NCBI RefSeq assembly: GCF_041200175.1
Contig: NZ_CP165727.1
Location: 248,001-312,000 of the forward strand
Source: Streptomyces sp. R33
Lineage (GTDB): Bacteria > Actinomycetota > Actinomycetes > Streptomycetales > Streptomycetaceae
Direction: 5' to 3'
Length of the DNA stretch: 64,000 nt
A program made the position numbers and the translations under genes. How positions within the stretch are numbered: the first letter of the stretch is position 1; each line of letters begins with the position of its first letter. Positions 27,282-35,178 of the stretch are shown piece after piece. The notes under the pieces are model-generated. The model was given only the letters and a program-made list of their open reading frames with translations. It made no database searches and was not told the DNA's origin.

Positions 27282-27706
27282 TCGAGAGAGCAGACGTTAC
27301 GGGACCGAGCGGACCCACAGAACGGGGGCTGTTTCGGTGCACATATCTCTTCACTTGCCGGTGCAAACAGAGAAGTACGAACACCGGACTGCGCGGGGGC
27401 CATGCCGGTACTCGGAAATGCTCGGCGCGAGGCGGAGGCGCACCCTTGACGCTGGCCGTAATCCGACGCGGGTGGCCCCAAGCAGCGAACAAACTGTCTG
27501 AGGCGGCTGACGGCAGCACCTTCCGAACCCCAGTAGCAGCGCGACAGGCTGCTCTCGTGTTTGCTCAGGTACGAGCAGGTGGCACGTCGGAGTGCGGCTC
27601 GAAGTCCGCGATCAAGCGGCAAGTGCACGATCGAGCCTCATTCGCTCTGCTCAGAGCCCGCATCCTCCTTCGACCGTAGGCATCACGGAAGCGCGCGGTC
27701 AGAACC
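27282..27706. other. Gene-less stretch before SUKH gene terminator
   Basis: About 425 bp, lower in GC than its surroundings. No frame on either strand has believable composition. It should include the promoter of the minus-strand gene starting at 27281. Confidence 0.35.
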
Positions 27707-27735
27707 CTTCATCTGGCGGGATCCGCCAGATGAAG
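27707..27735 (-). terminator. Intrinsic-type hairpin after SUKH gene
   Basis: Perfect 13-bp arms CTTCATCTGGCGG and CCGCCAGATGAAG with a 3-nt loop, starting 27 bp beyond the stop of the minus-strand gene at 27763. There is no U-run, as is common in actinobacteria. Confidence 0.75.
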
Positions 27736-27762
27736 CGCTCAATCGGCCGGATTCGCCTGGGG

Positions 27763-28914
27763 TCAGCCCTGGTCTCGGGTGTATTGAGCTGCGTACCAGC
27801 TGGAGTCGATGGCGGGGTTGCGCAGGGTCCCCCAGAAGCGATCGTCAGGTATGGGTGGCAGTGGCGGGTTGCCCAGGTCCGCGTGCAGATCTGCACGCCA
27901 GTCGACAGTGAGGTGGCTGCGGACACTCGCGCTCTCACACACGGACCTGTAGGGAGAGCCCCAGATCCCGTGCACCATCTTCTCCGCGGCCCACCTGCGA
28001 TGAGCGTCTCGGTGGGTGTTCGCCTGGACGATCACCGTGCGCAGTCGCAGGGCCAGCGGGCCGGCCTGTTCCGGCCGTGGTGGGGCTTCGCCCCGCTCCA
28101 GCGCGTCCAGGGCCGACTTGATCTCCGGGTACTTGTTCAAGCCCGTTTCGACGGCCAATCTGCGCAGCTGCTTCCGCGCGGCCTCAGCCACCCGGTCACG
28201 CGGCAGGACCGCGAGCAGCGCACCGAGTTCCTCGAGCCCGTTCAGGAGCCCCACATGGAGGACTTCGGTGGCACTGCAGGACAGGTTCAGCTCCGGCAGC
28301 TGCTCATCCGGCTCGGGAAGGGGATCGTCGGCACTGCCCCAGTCCGGGCCGGGCGGCCCGACCCACTCCCAGAACAGGCGGCCGTTGAACGTGACGGCAC
28401 CCCCGCCCTGGCCGCTCTCAAGCTGGTCGGCCAACTCTGCCAGATACTCACCCAGTGAGTCCGCCCGTCCGAAGTCGGTGCCAGTCTCGTCGAAGAACCG
28501 TCCGATCGCACCGTAGGAGTCCTGCCCACGGCGGCAGTCGATCGTGAGACCGTCAGCCGTAGCCCCGTAGGAACCGAACTTCAGGTAGGCGTCGATCCAG
28601 TAGTACTCGGCTTCCTCCTCATCCAGGTCCTCGGCGATGCTGCGCATGAACCTGGTATCCCCGACGATCTCGCTCACTGCGAGCAGCCGGTCGTGCGTGC
28701 TGAACCGGAAGGCTTCCGCCCCGTCCAGAGCCCCGTTATGCCGGAGCAGTGACGCGACCAGGTCGGGAGGGAAGGTGACGCCCAGTTCCTCCTCCGCTGC
28801 CGCTATCTCCTCATGTCCGGCGGGCGGCCCAAGCGTGGCGAAGGTACGAGGCGCGTGCTCGCGCAGCCACGCGTCGATGCGGTTCCATGAATCCTGGACC
28901 AGGTCTTCTGTCAT
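27763..28914 (-). CDS. SMI1/KNR4 (SUKH) family protein
   Basis: A 383-residue cytosolic protein. Residues ~25-170 form a SUKH-1 domain: PPAGHEEIAAAEEELGVTFP, PDLVASLLRHNGALDGAEAF, and a C-terminal strand with SLGEYLAELADQLESG. SUKH proteins are immunity proteins against nuclease toxins, or regulators. The C-terminal half (200-383) is a second conserved region with HEAT-like helices and WAAEKMVHGIWGSPYRSVCE. I prefer the ATG at 28914 over the GTG at 28938 because SUKH similarity starts soon after. No toxin gene is adjacent, so it may be an orphan immunity gene. A strong hairpin follows. Confidence 0.8.
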   Translation of the reverse strand: MTEDLVQDSWNRIDAWLREHAPRTFATLGPPAGHEEIAAAEEELGVTFPPDLVASLLRHNGALDGAEAFRFSTHDRLLAVSEIVGDTRFMRSIAEDLDEEEAEYYWIDAYLKFGSYGATADGLTIDCRRGQDSYGAIGRFFDETGTDFGRADSLGEYLAELADQLESGQGGGAVTFNGRLFWEWVGPPGPDWGSADDPLPEPDEQLPELNLSCSATEVLHVGLLNGLEELGALLAVLPRDRVAEAARKQLRRLAVETGLNKYPEIKSALDALERGEAPPRPEQAGPLALRLRTVIVQANTHRDAHRRWAAEKMVHGIWGSPYRSVCESASVRSHLTVDWRADLHADLGNPPLPPIPDDRFWGTLRNPAIDSSWYAAQYTRDQG

Positions 28915-29065
28915 GGGGCTGACTCTAGAGACAGACACTGACAGCTTGCCCGCCGCCCACCAGCCACGGTAGCGAGGTCACCCGTCGGCCCTGTTCGACG
29001 CCTTGCCCGTCGATTCCGCGTTTTCCTTGGTCTCGACCGTGGCCTCCGCGATCACCAGCCGTTCG

Positions 29066-29399
29066 CCGATGTCGCATCGGACAGCACGTCCCGCTCACGG
29101 GCCGTCAGCACCACCGGGGCGGGCTGCCGCATCCTGGCCGCCAGCCGGTGCGCCACCCGCGGGGCGAGGACCGTCTCGCCGCGGGCCGCCGAGCGGATGG
29201 CTCTCACAAGCTGATCGCGCGTGGTGCCCTTCACCAGGTAGCCGATCGCGCCACCCTCCACGGCCCGTTCGATCCCCACGTCCGTGTCGTACGCGGTGAC
29301 GACGAGCCCCCCTGTCGCGCTCGGCCCGCCGACGATCTCGGCGGTGGCCGCGCCCCCGTCCATGACCGGCGTCCGAAGGTCGATCAGAGCCACGTCGGG
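29066..29399 (-). pseudogene. NarL-type response regulator, both ends missing
   Basis: The frame reads PDVALIDLRTPVMDGGAATA (phosphoacceptor Asp in LIDLR), GLVVTAYDTDVGIERAVEGG, IGYLVKGTTRDQLVRAIRSA, then APVVLTARERDVL and ends abruptly. The N-terminal DD motif and the LuxR-type HTH are absent. It is a receiver-domain fragment left next to the GntR/ABC operon. No kinase fragment is visible. Confidence 0.75.
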
Positions 29400-29557
29400 C
29401 GCCGACGGCCGCGACCTAGGGGAGCCGGGCCGTCCGGTCGCCGACCTCGCGGACGGTGGTGCTCGCGCCGACAGGCCCGCCGGGTTGAACCCTGCTTCCG
29501 CCGACCGGTGGATGTGGCCGGGCCGAGCGGGACGAGTTGACAGGCGACCCACCCTTG

Positions 29558-29595
29558 CACCACCCTTTCACTACTTACCTAGTGAAAGGGTGGTG
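29558..29595. promoter_or_regulatory. Perfect 16-bp-arm palindrome, GntR operator
   Basis: caccaccctttcacta (29558-29573) and tagtgaaagggtggtg (29580-29595) are exact inverted repeats around cttacc. The site ends 5 nt before the GTG start of the GntR gene and also contains the likely SD (AAAGGGTGG). This is where YtrA-type repressors bind their own promoter. Confidence 0.85.
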
Positions 29596-29600
29596 TTGGC

Positions 29601-29990
29601 GTGCTGGAATACCGCATCGACCGGCGTAGCGGCATCGCCACGTACCTGCAGATCGTCCAGCAGACCAAACAGGCCCTGCGCCTGGGCCTGTTGGAGCCCG
29701 GCGACAAACTGCCGACCGCACGCGAGGTCGTGGAGGCCACCGCCATCAACCCGAACACCGTCCTCAAGGCCTATCGCGAGCTGGAACGCGAAGGGCTCGT
29801 CGAGGCGAAGCGGGGCCTGGGCACCTTCATCCGGAAGTCGCTGGGCAGCGCCCCGGCCGACTCCCCGCTGCGCGACGAACTCGCCGACTGGGCACGGCGG
29901 GCCCGCGACGCCGGGCTGGAACGGGACGACGTGGCCGCGCTCTTCACATCCGTACTGGAACAACACTTCAAGGGGGACGGCGACGCATGA
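29601..29990 (+). CDS. GntR-family (YtrA-type) transcriptional regulator
   Basis: A 129-residue repressor. The winged HTH spans residues ~10-75 (IATYLQIVQQTKQALRLGLL, PGDKLPTAREVVEATAINPN, TVLKAYRELEREGLVEAKRG). Only a short helical tail follows, which defines the YtrA subfamily that controls ABC-transporter operons. GTG start at 29601. The stop overlaps the next start (ATGA at 29987), so it is cotranslated with the transporter. It probably represses the operon through the palindrome at 29558-29595; YtrA regulators commonly respond to cell-envelope stress or peptide antibiotics. Confidence 0.93.
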   Translation: MLEYRIDRRSGIATYLQIVQQTKQALRLGLLEPGDKLPTAREVVEATAINPNTVLKAYRELEREGLVEAKRGLGTFIRKSLGSAPADSPLRDELADWARRARDAGLERDDVAALFTSVLEQHFKGDGDA

Positions 29991-30877
29991 CGCAAACCGT
30001 GATAGAGGCGGAAGGCCTCGGCCTGCGCTACGGACGCCGGGGAGGCTGGGCGCTGCGCGACTGCTCCTTCCGGCTGCCCGAAGGCCGGGTGTGCGCCCTC
30101 GTCGGCCCCAACGGTGCCGGAAAATCGACGCTGCTGATGCTCGCGGCCGGGCTCGTGCTCCCCACTGAGGGCACCCTGCGCACGGCGGCGTCGCGCGAGA
30201 CGCTGGCCTACGTGGGCCAGGACAAGGCCCTCTACCCGCAGCTCACCATCGGCGAGACCCTGCGCATGGGCCAGGAGCTCAACCCCGGCCGCTGGGACGC
30301 CGAGACGGCGCAGCGGATCGTCGACGCCGGGGCACTCGACCCGCACGCGAAGGTCCGAACGCTCTCCGGCGGCCAGCGCACCCGCGTCGCCCTGGCCCTG
30401 GCCCTCGGCAAGCGCCCCGACGTGCTCCTTCTCGACGAGCCGATGGCCGATCTCGACCCGCTCGCCCGGCACCAGCTCATGGGCACGCTGATGGCCGACG
30501 CCGCCGAGAACGGCACCTCGGTGATGATGTCCTCGCACATCCTCACCGAGCTGGAGGGCGCCTGCGACCACCTCCTCCTCGCCGACGGCGGCCGGATCCG
30601 CCTCTCTGGCCCCATCGACGAGGTCAGTGCGGCCCACCGGCTGCTCACCGGCCCCGCCACCGCCTCCGCCGAACTCGCCGCGCACACCGTCGTCGAGTCC
30701 CGTACGACGGGCCGCCAGCTCACCGCACTCGTGCGGCTGCGGGGCCCCGTCGACAGCGGGACCTGGCAGACGACGCACCCCTCCCTGGAGGAGCTCTTGC
30801 TCGCCCACCTGCGTTCCCCCGACGCCCCGCCGTTCGACGCCGAGGGCTCCCCGGCCACCGCGGAGGTGCAGATATGA
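29987..30877 (+). CDS. ABC transporter ATP-binding protein
   Basis: A 296-residue ATPase with all motifs: Walker A VGPNGAGKSTLL (~42-53), signature LSGGQRTRVALALAL (~126-140), Walker B DVLLLDEPMADLDP (~144-157) and H-loop SSHILTELE (~183). The C-terminal ~80 residues form the accessory strand/helix region usual for drug-type exporters. It is the second gene of the gntR-ABC operon and overlaps both neighbours by 4 nt. It drives the permease encoded next. Confidence 0.94.
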   Translation: MTQTVIEAEGLGLRYGRRGGWALRDCSFRLPEGRVCALVGPNGAGKSTLLMLAAGLVLPTEGTLRTAASRETLAYVGQDKALYPQLTIGETLRMGQELNPGRWDAETAQRIVDAGALDPHAKVRTLSGGQRTRVALALALGKRPDVLLLDEPMADLDPLARHQLMGTLMADAAENGTSVMMSSHILTELEGACDHLLLADGGRIRLSGPIDEVSAAHRLLTGPATASAELAAHTVVESRTTGRQLTALVRLRGPVDSGTWQTTHPSLEELLLAHLRSPDAPPFDAEGSPATAEVQI

Positions 30878-31797
30878 GCGCGCTCACCCTGAAGGGCCCG
30901 TACTGGGTCACCGTCCGCCAGCACCGGCTCGCACTGTGGACCGTGCCCGCCCTCGTGGTGGCCGGCCTCGCCGCGGTGCTCGCCCTGCGCGCGTGGGCCT
31001 CCGACCCCCACGACGGCGTTCTGTACTCGAACCACGCCTACAGCGCCCTGCGCCTGTTCATGGAGTTCGCAGGCAAGGCCTTGGTGTTCCTGCCGCTGCT
31101 GGTCGGGGCCTTCGTGGCCGGCCCGATGACCGCCCGGGAGCTGGAGAGCGGCACATGGCGGCTCGCCCTCACCCAGTCATTCACCCCGAAGGCCTGGCTC
31201 GGCGCGAAGGTCCTCGTGTCCGCGACGGCGGTGGCGCTCGGCTCGGCTGCGCTGGTCGGCGTCTACCGCCTCGGCTGGGTCCGGGTGTCCATGACCTACC
31301 AGTTCCACTGGGCCGACCGCGGAGCGTACGAGGCCACCGGCCCCGTCCTCGTCGGATACTGCCTGCTCGGCGTGGCTCTCGGAGTCCTCGTCGGCCAGCT
31401 GGTACGGCGCACCCTCGCCGCCATGGCGGTCACCGGTCTCCTCACCGGCCTGACCCTGCTGGCCCTGGGCGCCCTGCGGTGGTCGTTCCTCCCCACGGAG
31501 ACCGGCACTGCCCCCTACCCCGGAAACCCCGTGCACCTGATGCCGAACTCCGCCTTCCTGATGGACACGGGATACCTCACCGCCTCGGGCGAGCGCCTGC
31601 CCTATGACGCCTGTTTCCGGCGAGCCCAGAGCGGCGGCGACTGCCCGGCGGACATGAACATCGTCGCCCGGTACACGGATTTCCACCCCGCCTCGCACTA
31701 CTGGCCGACGCAGCTCATCGAGACCTCCATCGTCCTGGCCCTGGCCGCCGCCGCCCTCTACGCCGCCTTCCGGCTCGTACGGGTCCGCCGCGGCTGA
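30874..31797 (+). CDS. ABC transporter permease (ABC-2 type)
   Basis: A 307-residue integral membrane protein with about six TM helices: LALWTVPALVVAGLAAVLAL, FLPLLVGAFVAGPMTAREL, a helix at ~117-135, VLVGYCLLGVALGVLVGQLV, AMAVTGLLTGLTLLALGAL and SIVLALAAAALYAAFRL. The GPMTARELESGTWRLALTQS block is typical of transporters paired with YtrA regulators. A long extracellular loop with Cys (LPYDACFRRAQSGGDCPAD) lies between TM5 and TM6. Substrate unknown; an envelope-active antibiotic or lipid is likely. A terminator hairpin follows at 31825. Confidence 0.9.
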   Translation: MSALTLKGPYWVTVRQHRLALWTVPALVVAGLAAVLALRAWASDPHDGVLYSNHAYSALRLFMEFAGKALVFLPLLVGAFVAGPMTARELESGTWRLALTQSFTPKAWLGAKVLVSATAVALGSAALVGVYRLGWVRVSMTYQFHWADRGAYEATGPVLVGYCLLGVALGVLVGQLVRRTLAAMAVTGLLTGLTLLALGALRWSFLPTETGTAPYPGNPVHLMPNSAFLMDTGYLTASGERLPYDACFRRAQSGGDCPADMNIVARYTDFHPASHYWPTQLIETSIVLALAAAALYAAFRLVRVRRG

Positions 31798-31824
31798 CCA
31801 CCCACCGGCACCGCGGACACGACC

Positions 31825-31855
31825 GAGGCCGGCACCCTCTCCGGGTACCGGCCTC
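31825..31855 (+). terminator. Hairpin after ABC operon
   Basis: GAGGCCGGCACCC and GGGTACCGGCCTC, 13-bp arms with one mismatch and a 5-nt loop, 27 bp after the permease stop. Confidence 0.75.
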
Positions 31856-31960
31856 GCGCCGTGGAACACCGAAAGTATCAACGAACTCACCCAAGCCAAC
31901 AGACCAGAGATTCACTGTCTCTCACACCACTGTCCCCAAACCGATGCCCGGCTCGCATTC

Positions 31961-31980
31961 TGTACCTACTAGTATGTACA
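31961..31980. promoter_or_regulatory. Palindrome upstream of TetR-led operon
   Basis: tgtacctactagtatgtaca is a 20-bp palindrome with one mismatched pair, centred on ACTAGT, 9 bp before the regulator's ATG. Its form is that of known TetR operators (ACCTACTAGT-type). It is a probable autoregulatory site. Confidence 0.78.
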
Positions 31981-31988
31981 CTGCCTGC

Positions 31989-32549
31989 ATGAGCACTCAG
32001 GACCGACTGATCGAGTCCACCCGCGAACTGCTGTGGGAACGCGGCTATGTGGGCACCAGCCCCAAGGCGATCCTGGAGCGCGCGGGCGCGGGCCAGGGCA
32101 GCATGTACCACCACTTCCAGGGCAAACCGGACCTCGCCCTGGCCGCGATCCGCCGCACCGCCGAGGAACTGCGCGCCTCCGCGCAGAGCGCGCTGGACGG
32201 CCCCGGGACGCCGTACGAGCGGATCCGGGCCTATCTGGAGCGCGAACGCGACGTGTTGCGCGGCTGCCCTGTGGGCCGCCTGACGATGGACCCGGACGTG
32301 GTCGCGAACGAGGATCTGCGGGCCCCGGTGGACGAGACGATCGGCTGGCTGCGTGAGCAGCTCGCCCGCATTGTCGAAGAGGGTCAGGAACAGGGCCAGT
32401 TCGCCCGGTCCCTCGACGCGCGGGAGATCGCCGCGACGGTCCTCGCCACGGTGCAAGGGGGCTACGTCCTGGCCCGCGCGTCGGGCTCGCCCGCGGCCTT
32501 CGACGCAGGGGTACGCGGTCTGCTCTCCCTTCTTCGACCGGCATCCTGA
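31989..32549 (+). CDS. TetR-family regulator
   Basis: A 186-residue regulator. HTH at residues ~5-50 (RLIESTRELLWERGYVGTSP, KAILERAGAGQGSMYHHFQG). The C-terminal half contains CPVGRLTMDPDVVANEDLRA and ATVLATVQGGYVLARASGSP, as in the TetR_C_33/LfrR-AcuR-like group. I chose the ATG at 31989, because the upstream in-frame start at 31944 would put the operator inside the gene. It is first in a run of four genes and probably controls all of them through the palindrome at 31961. Confidence 0.9.
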   Translation: MSTQDRLIESTRELLWERGYVGTSPKAILERAGAGQGSMYHHFQGKPDLALAAIRRTAEELRASAQSALDGPGTPYERIRAYLERERDVLRGCPVGRLTMDPDVVANEDLRAPVDETIGWLREQLARIVEEGQEQGQFARSLDAREIAATVLATVQGGYVLARASGSPAAFDAGVRGLLSLLRPAS

Positions 32550-32560
32550 GGAGTTCCCGT

Positions 32561-32950
32561 ATGCACATCACGACAAGGCGACCCGACACCCTGCAGGGCC
32601 CTGCGGAGCACTTCACGGGCACGGTGTGGCTGGACGAGATGGCCGCCCCTGAATCACCGTCCCGGTTGCGGATGTTCAGCGTGCACTTCGCCCCCGGCGC
32701 GCACACCGCCTGGCACCGCCATCCGCGCGGCCAGGTCCTGCACGTCCTGGAGGGCGAGGGACTGGTCCAGCGCGAGGGCGGTGACGTCGCGGCGATCCGG
32801 GCGGGCGACACCGTGTGGATCGAGCCCGGCGAACGGCACTGGCACGGCGCCGCTCCCGGCACCTTCATGACGCATCTCGCCGTCGTGGAAGCGGCTGAGG
32901 ACGGCTCGACCGTCGAGTGGCACGAACACGTGGGCCACTACCCCGCCTGA
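32561..32950 (+). CDS. Cupin-domain protein
   Basis: A 129-residue single-domain cupin. The metal-binding motif 1 is HTAWHRHPRGQVLHVLEGEG (His-X-His with later Glu/His), and motif 2 includes GERHWHGAAP. LRMFSVHFAPGAHTAW is typical of the group often annotated (R)-mandelonitrile lyase-like or carboxymuconolactone-associated cupin. Starts 11 nt after the TetR stop, so it is in the same operon. Likely a small metal enzyme acting on an organic acid or nitrile; substrate unknown. Confidence 0.87.
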   Translation: MHITTRRPDTLQGPAEHFTGTVWLDEMAAPESPSRLRMFSVHFAPGAHTAWHRHPRGQVLHVLEGEGLVQREGGDVAAIRAGDTVWIEPGERHWHGAAPGTFMTHLAVVEAAEDGSTVEWHEHVGHYPA

Positions 32951-32964
32951 GGAAGGAGCTCACG

Positions 32965-33549
32965 ATGCACGCCATGCAGTACGAGATGACCCTGCCCGCC
33001 GACTACGACATGACCATCATCCGCGACCGCGTTTCCCGCCTCGGGCACGCCCTCGACGACTGGGACGGCCTCGGCTTCAAGATGTATCTGATGCGCGAGC
33101 GCGGGGTGCACGGTTCGTCGGTCAACCAGTACGCGCCGTTCTACCTCTGGAACACCATGGAGGGGATGAACGCCTTCCTGTGGGGAGGCGCCTTCCAGCG
33201 GCCCGTCGATGACTTCGGTCGGCCCGAGGTGCGGCAGTGGATAGGCCTGGCCTACGAAGAGGGCTCCGCGGCCCACTCCCCCGCCGTCGTCGCGGTGCGC
33301 CGGCGACAGCGGGTCCCGGACGCCGTGCCGCTGTCCGAGTTCATGGAGGACGCGGTGCGCGAAGCAGGGCGACTGGCCGCGCAGGACGGCGCCGTACTCG
33401 CCGCGGCCGTCGTCGACTCGCACCGCTGGGAGCTGGTCCATTTCTCGCTCTGGGACCACCACACGCCCAAGGCCTCGGGCGAAGTCTTCGAGGTGCTGCA
33501 CGTGTCGGCGCCCGGCAGGCTCGAACTGCCGCGCGGACGGCAGTGGTGA
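32965..33549 (+). CDS. DUF4865 family protein
   Basis: A 194-residue protein with the family's opening MHAMQYEMTLPADYDMTIIR, then GLGFKMYLMRERGVHGSSVN, YAPFYLWNTMEGMNAFLWGG and GVRQWIGLAYEEG-like blocks. I chose the ATG at 32965 because GGAAGGAG lies just upstream (32951-32958); the frame's earlier start at 32917 lacks an SD. DUF4865 proteins are repeatedly linked with TetR regulators in proteobacteria and actinobacteria, and their activity is unknown. Third gene of the operon; its stop overlaps the next GTG. Confidence 0.88.
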   Translation: MHAMQYEMTLPADYDMTIIRDRVSRLGHALDDWDGLGFKMYLMRERGVHGSSVNQYAPFYLWNTMEGMNAFLWGGAFQRPVDDFGRPEVRQWIGLAYEEGSAAHSPAVVAVRRRQRVPDAVPLSEFMEDAVREAGRLAAQDGAVLAAAVVDSHRWELVHFSLWDHHTPKASGEVFEVLHVSAPGRLELPRGRQW

Positions 33550-34454
33550 ACCGCGTCCGCACAGTCCTCGGAGACGTGCGCCCCGAAGACCTCGGCGTGT
33601 GCGACGCCCACGACCACCTCTTCCTCCGCAGCCCGAAGCTCCCGGGCCAGGAGCTGGACGACGTCCCGGCCGCACGCTCCGAACTGGCCGCGTTCCGCGC
33701 CGCGGGCGGTGCGAGCGTCGTCCAGTGGACGCCGTACGGCATGGGACGGCGGACCGCGGACCTGCCGCCGCTGTCCCGCGCGGCCGGGGTGCACGTGGTG
33801 TGCGCGACCGGGCTCCACCAAGCCGCCCACTACGACCCGGAGTGCCTCGACGCGCTGCGCGGCGGGCTCGCCGACCTCTTCGTCTCCGAACTGACCACAG
33901 GCATCGGCGCATCGGGCGTCCGCGCCGGGCTCATCAAGGTCGCGGGCGGCTTCCACGCCCTCGATGCGCACGCACACTGGACGATGGCCGCCGCGGCCGA
34001 GGCCCACCACGAGACCGGGGCGCCCATAGCCGTCCACCTGGAGCACGGCACGGGCGCACTCGACGTACTCGACCTGCTGTGTGACGAGCTGGAGGTCCCA
34101 CCTCACCGGATAGTCCTCGGGCACCTCAACCGCTCCCCCGACGGCGTGGTGCAGCGCCAGGCCGCGGAGGCAGGCTGCTATCTGGCGTTCGACGGGCCCT
34201 CACTCGCCCATCACGCCACGGACTGGCGGATGCCCGACGCGGTAAAGGCGCTGGCCGACGCGGGATTCGGGCATCAGCTGCTGCTCGGCGGGGACACCGT
34301 TGTCTCCGGGGCGCGGTCGGTCGACGGCGGCCCTGGGATGCCGTACCTGCTGCGCCGGGTGCGACCCCGGCTGGTCGCTACCCTGGGTGCGGAGCTGGTG
34401 AATCACATCCTCACGCGGAACCCCGGGCGGGCCTTCGCCGTCGACTGGCCCTGA
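33546..34454 (+). CDS. Phosphotriesterase-family metal hydrolase
   Basis: A 302-residue TIM-barrel amidohydrolase. Metal ligands are visible: HDH in CDAHDHLFLRSP (~20-25), Lys in AGLIKVAGGF (~131, probably carboxylated), His in IAVHLEHGTGALDVLDLL (~163), His in IVLGHLNRSPDG (~193) and Asp in LLLGGDTV (~250). PTE-family enzymes in bacteria are mostly lactonases; the name does not mean organophosphate breakdown here. GTG start at 33546 overlaps the DUF4865 stop (a GTG at 33543 is also possible). Last gene of the TetR-cupin-DUF4865-PTE operon, followed by a hairpin. With the cupin it suggests a short pathway for a lactone or acid. Confidence 0.87.
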   Translation: MNRVRTVLGDVRPEDLGVCDAHDHLFLRSPKLPGQELDDVPAARSELAAFRAAGGASVVQWTPYGMGRRTADLPPLSRAAGVHVVCATGLHQAAHYDPECLDALRGGLADLFVSELTTGIGASGVRAGLIKVAGGFHALDAHAHWTMAAAAEAHHETGAPIAVHLEHGTGALDVLDLLCDELEVPPHRIVLGHLNRSPDGVVQRQAAEAGCYLAFDGPSLAHHATDWRMPDAVKALADAGFGHQLLLGGDTVVSGARSVDGGPGMPYLLRRVRPRLVATLGAELVNHILTRNPGRAFAVDWP

Positions 34455-34528
34455 GCCGGTCGGTTCGGCTCGCCAAGCGGGCGGGAGGCCGACGCTTATC
34501 ACCGGTCCGTGGCGGGCAAGGGAGCGGG

Positions 34529-34565
34529 TTTCCCGCGTCGACCGCGCTGCGCGGTCGTCGCGGGA
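34529..34565 (+). terminator. Hairpin after phosphotriesterase operon
   Basis: tttcccgcgtcgaccgc pairs with gcggtcgtcgcgggaaa with one mismatch, 74 bp after the operon's last stop. Confidence 0.7.
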
Positions 34566-35178
34566 AAGAGGGACGGTATGCCCGACGGGGAGGGCGTCGG
34601 CCTGCGGGTGCCACACCAGGAAGCGCGCAGGAAGTAGCATTCAGCCCCGACGGGCGCACCTCGCCACGGGCTGAGCCGACGACCCGACTGTGGAACGCCA
34701 CACCGCCGCGCCGCCGCAGCCATCACGGACATGTGCCGACCCGTGGGCCGAGACTCACCCGCAGGAACGCTCTGCCTGCCCTCCGGGCCACGCGGCCGAC
34801 GCCGTGTGCCCGTCCGGCTGAATTCCGGCGGCCGACGCACCCGTGGCCGGTGTCGAGATGTGCTCCTTCGCCGCCGCGTTGCCGACCGTCCGCTGCGCCG
34901 GCACCGACGAGGAGACCCTGGGTCGGTTCGCATGGGTGCTCGTGCCCCAGTACGAGCCCTGCGGGCCCTCGCGAACACCATGGTCGCTCTGTGGGTGCTC
35001 AAAGGCGGGAACTGAAGCAGGTCTACCTCGATCGGCCTGGCGCTGATGGCGCTCGTTGAAATCGGCCGCCCGATACTCGGACGTAGCCTAAGACCTGCTC
35101 GCTCGACCTCCCCAGCCACCGGCCGACCGGCCGGCTGGCGGACCTCTGGCTGTGGGTGACGGCGAAGAGCGATGTAAG
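34566..35178. other. Gene-less stretch of ~600 bp
   Basis: No frame on either strand looks like a real protein. A plus-strand piece near 34860-35015 (CAGTDEETLGRFAWVLVPQY; LRALANTMVALWVLKGGN) may be a gene scrap in two phases, which I cannot name. Confidence 0.35.

Noticed and set aside
33546..34454. Organophosphate-degrading enzyme
   Set aside because: The family name is misleading; most bacterial members are lactonases and nothing here indicates organophosphates.
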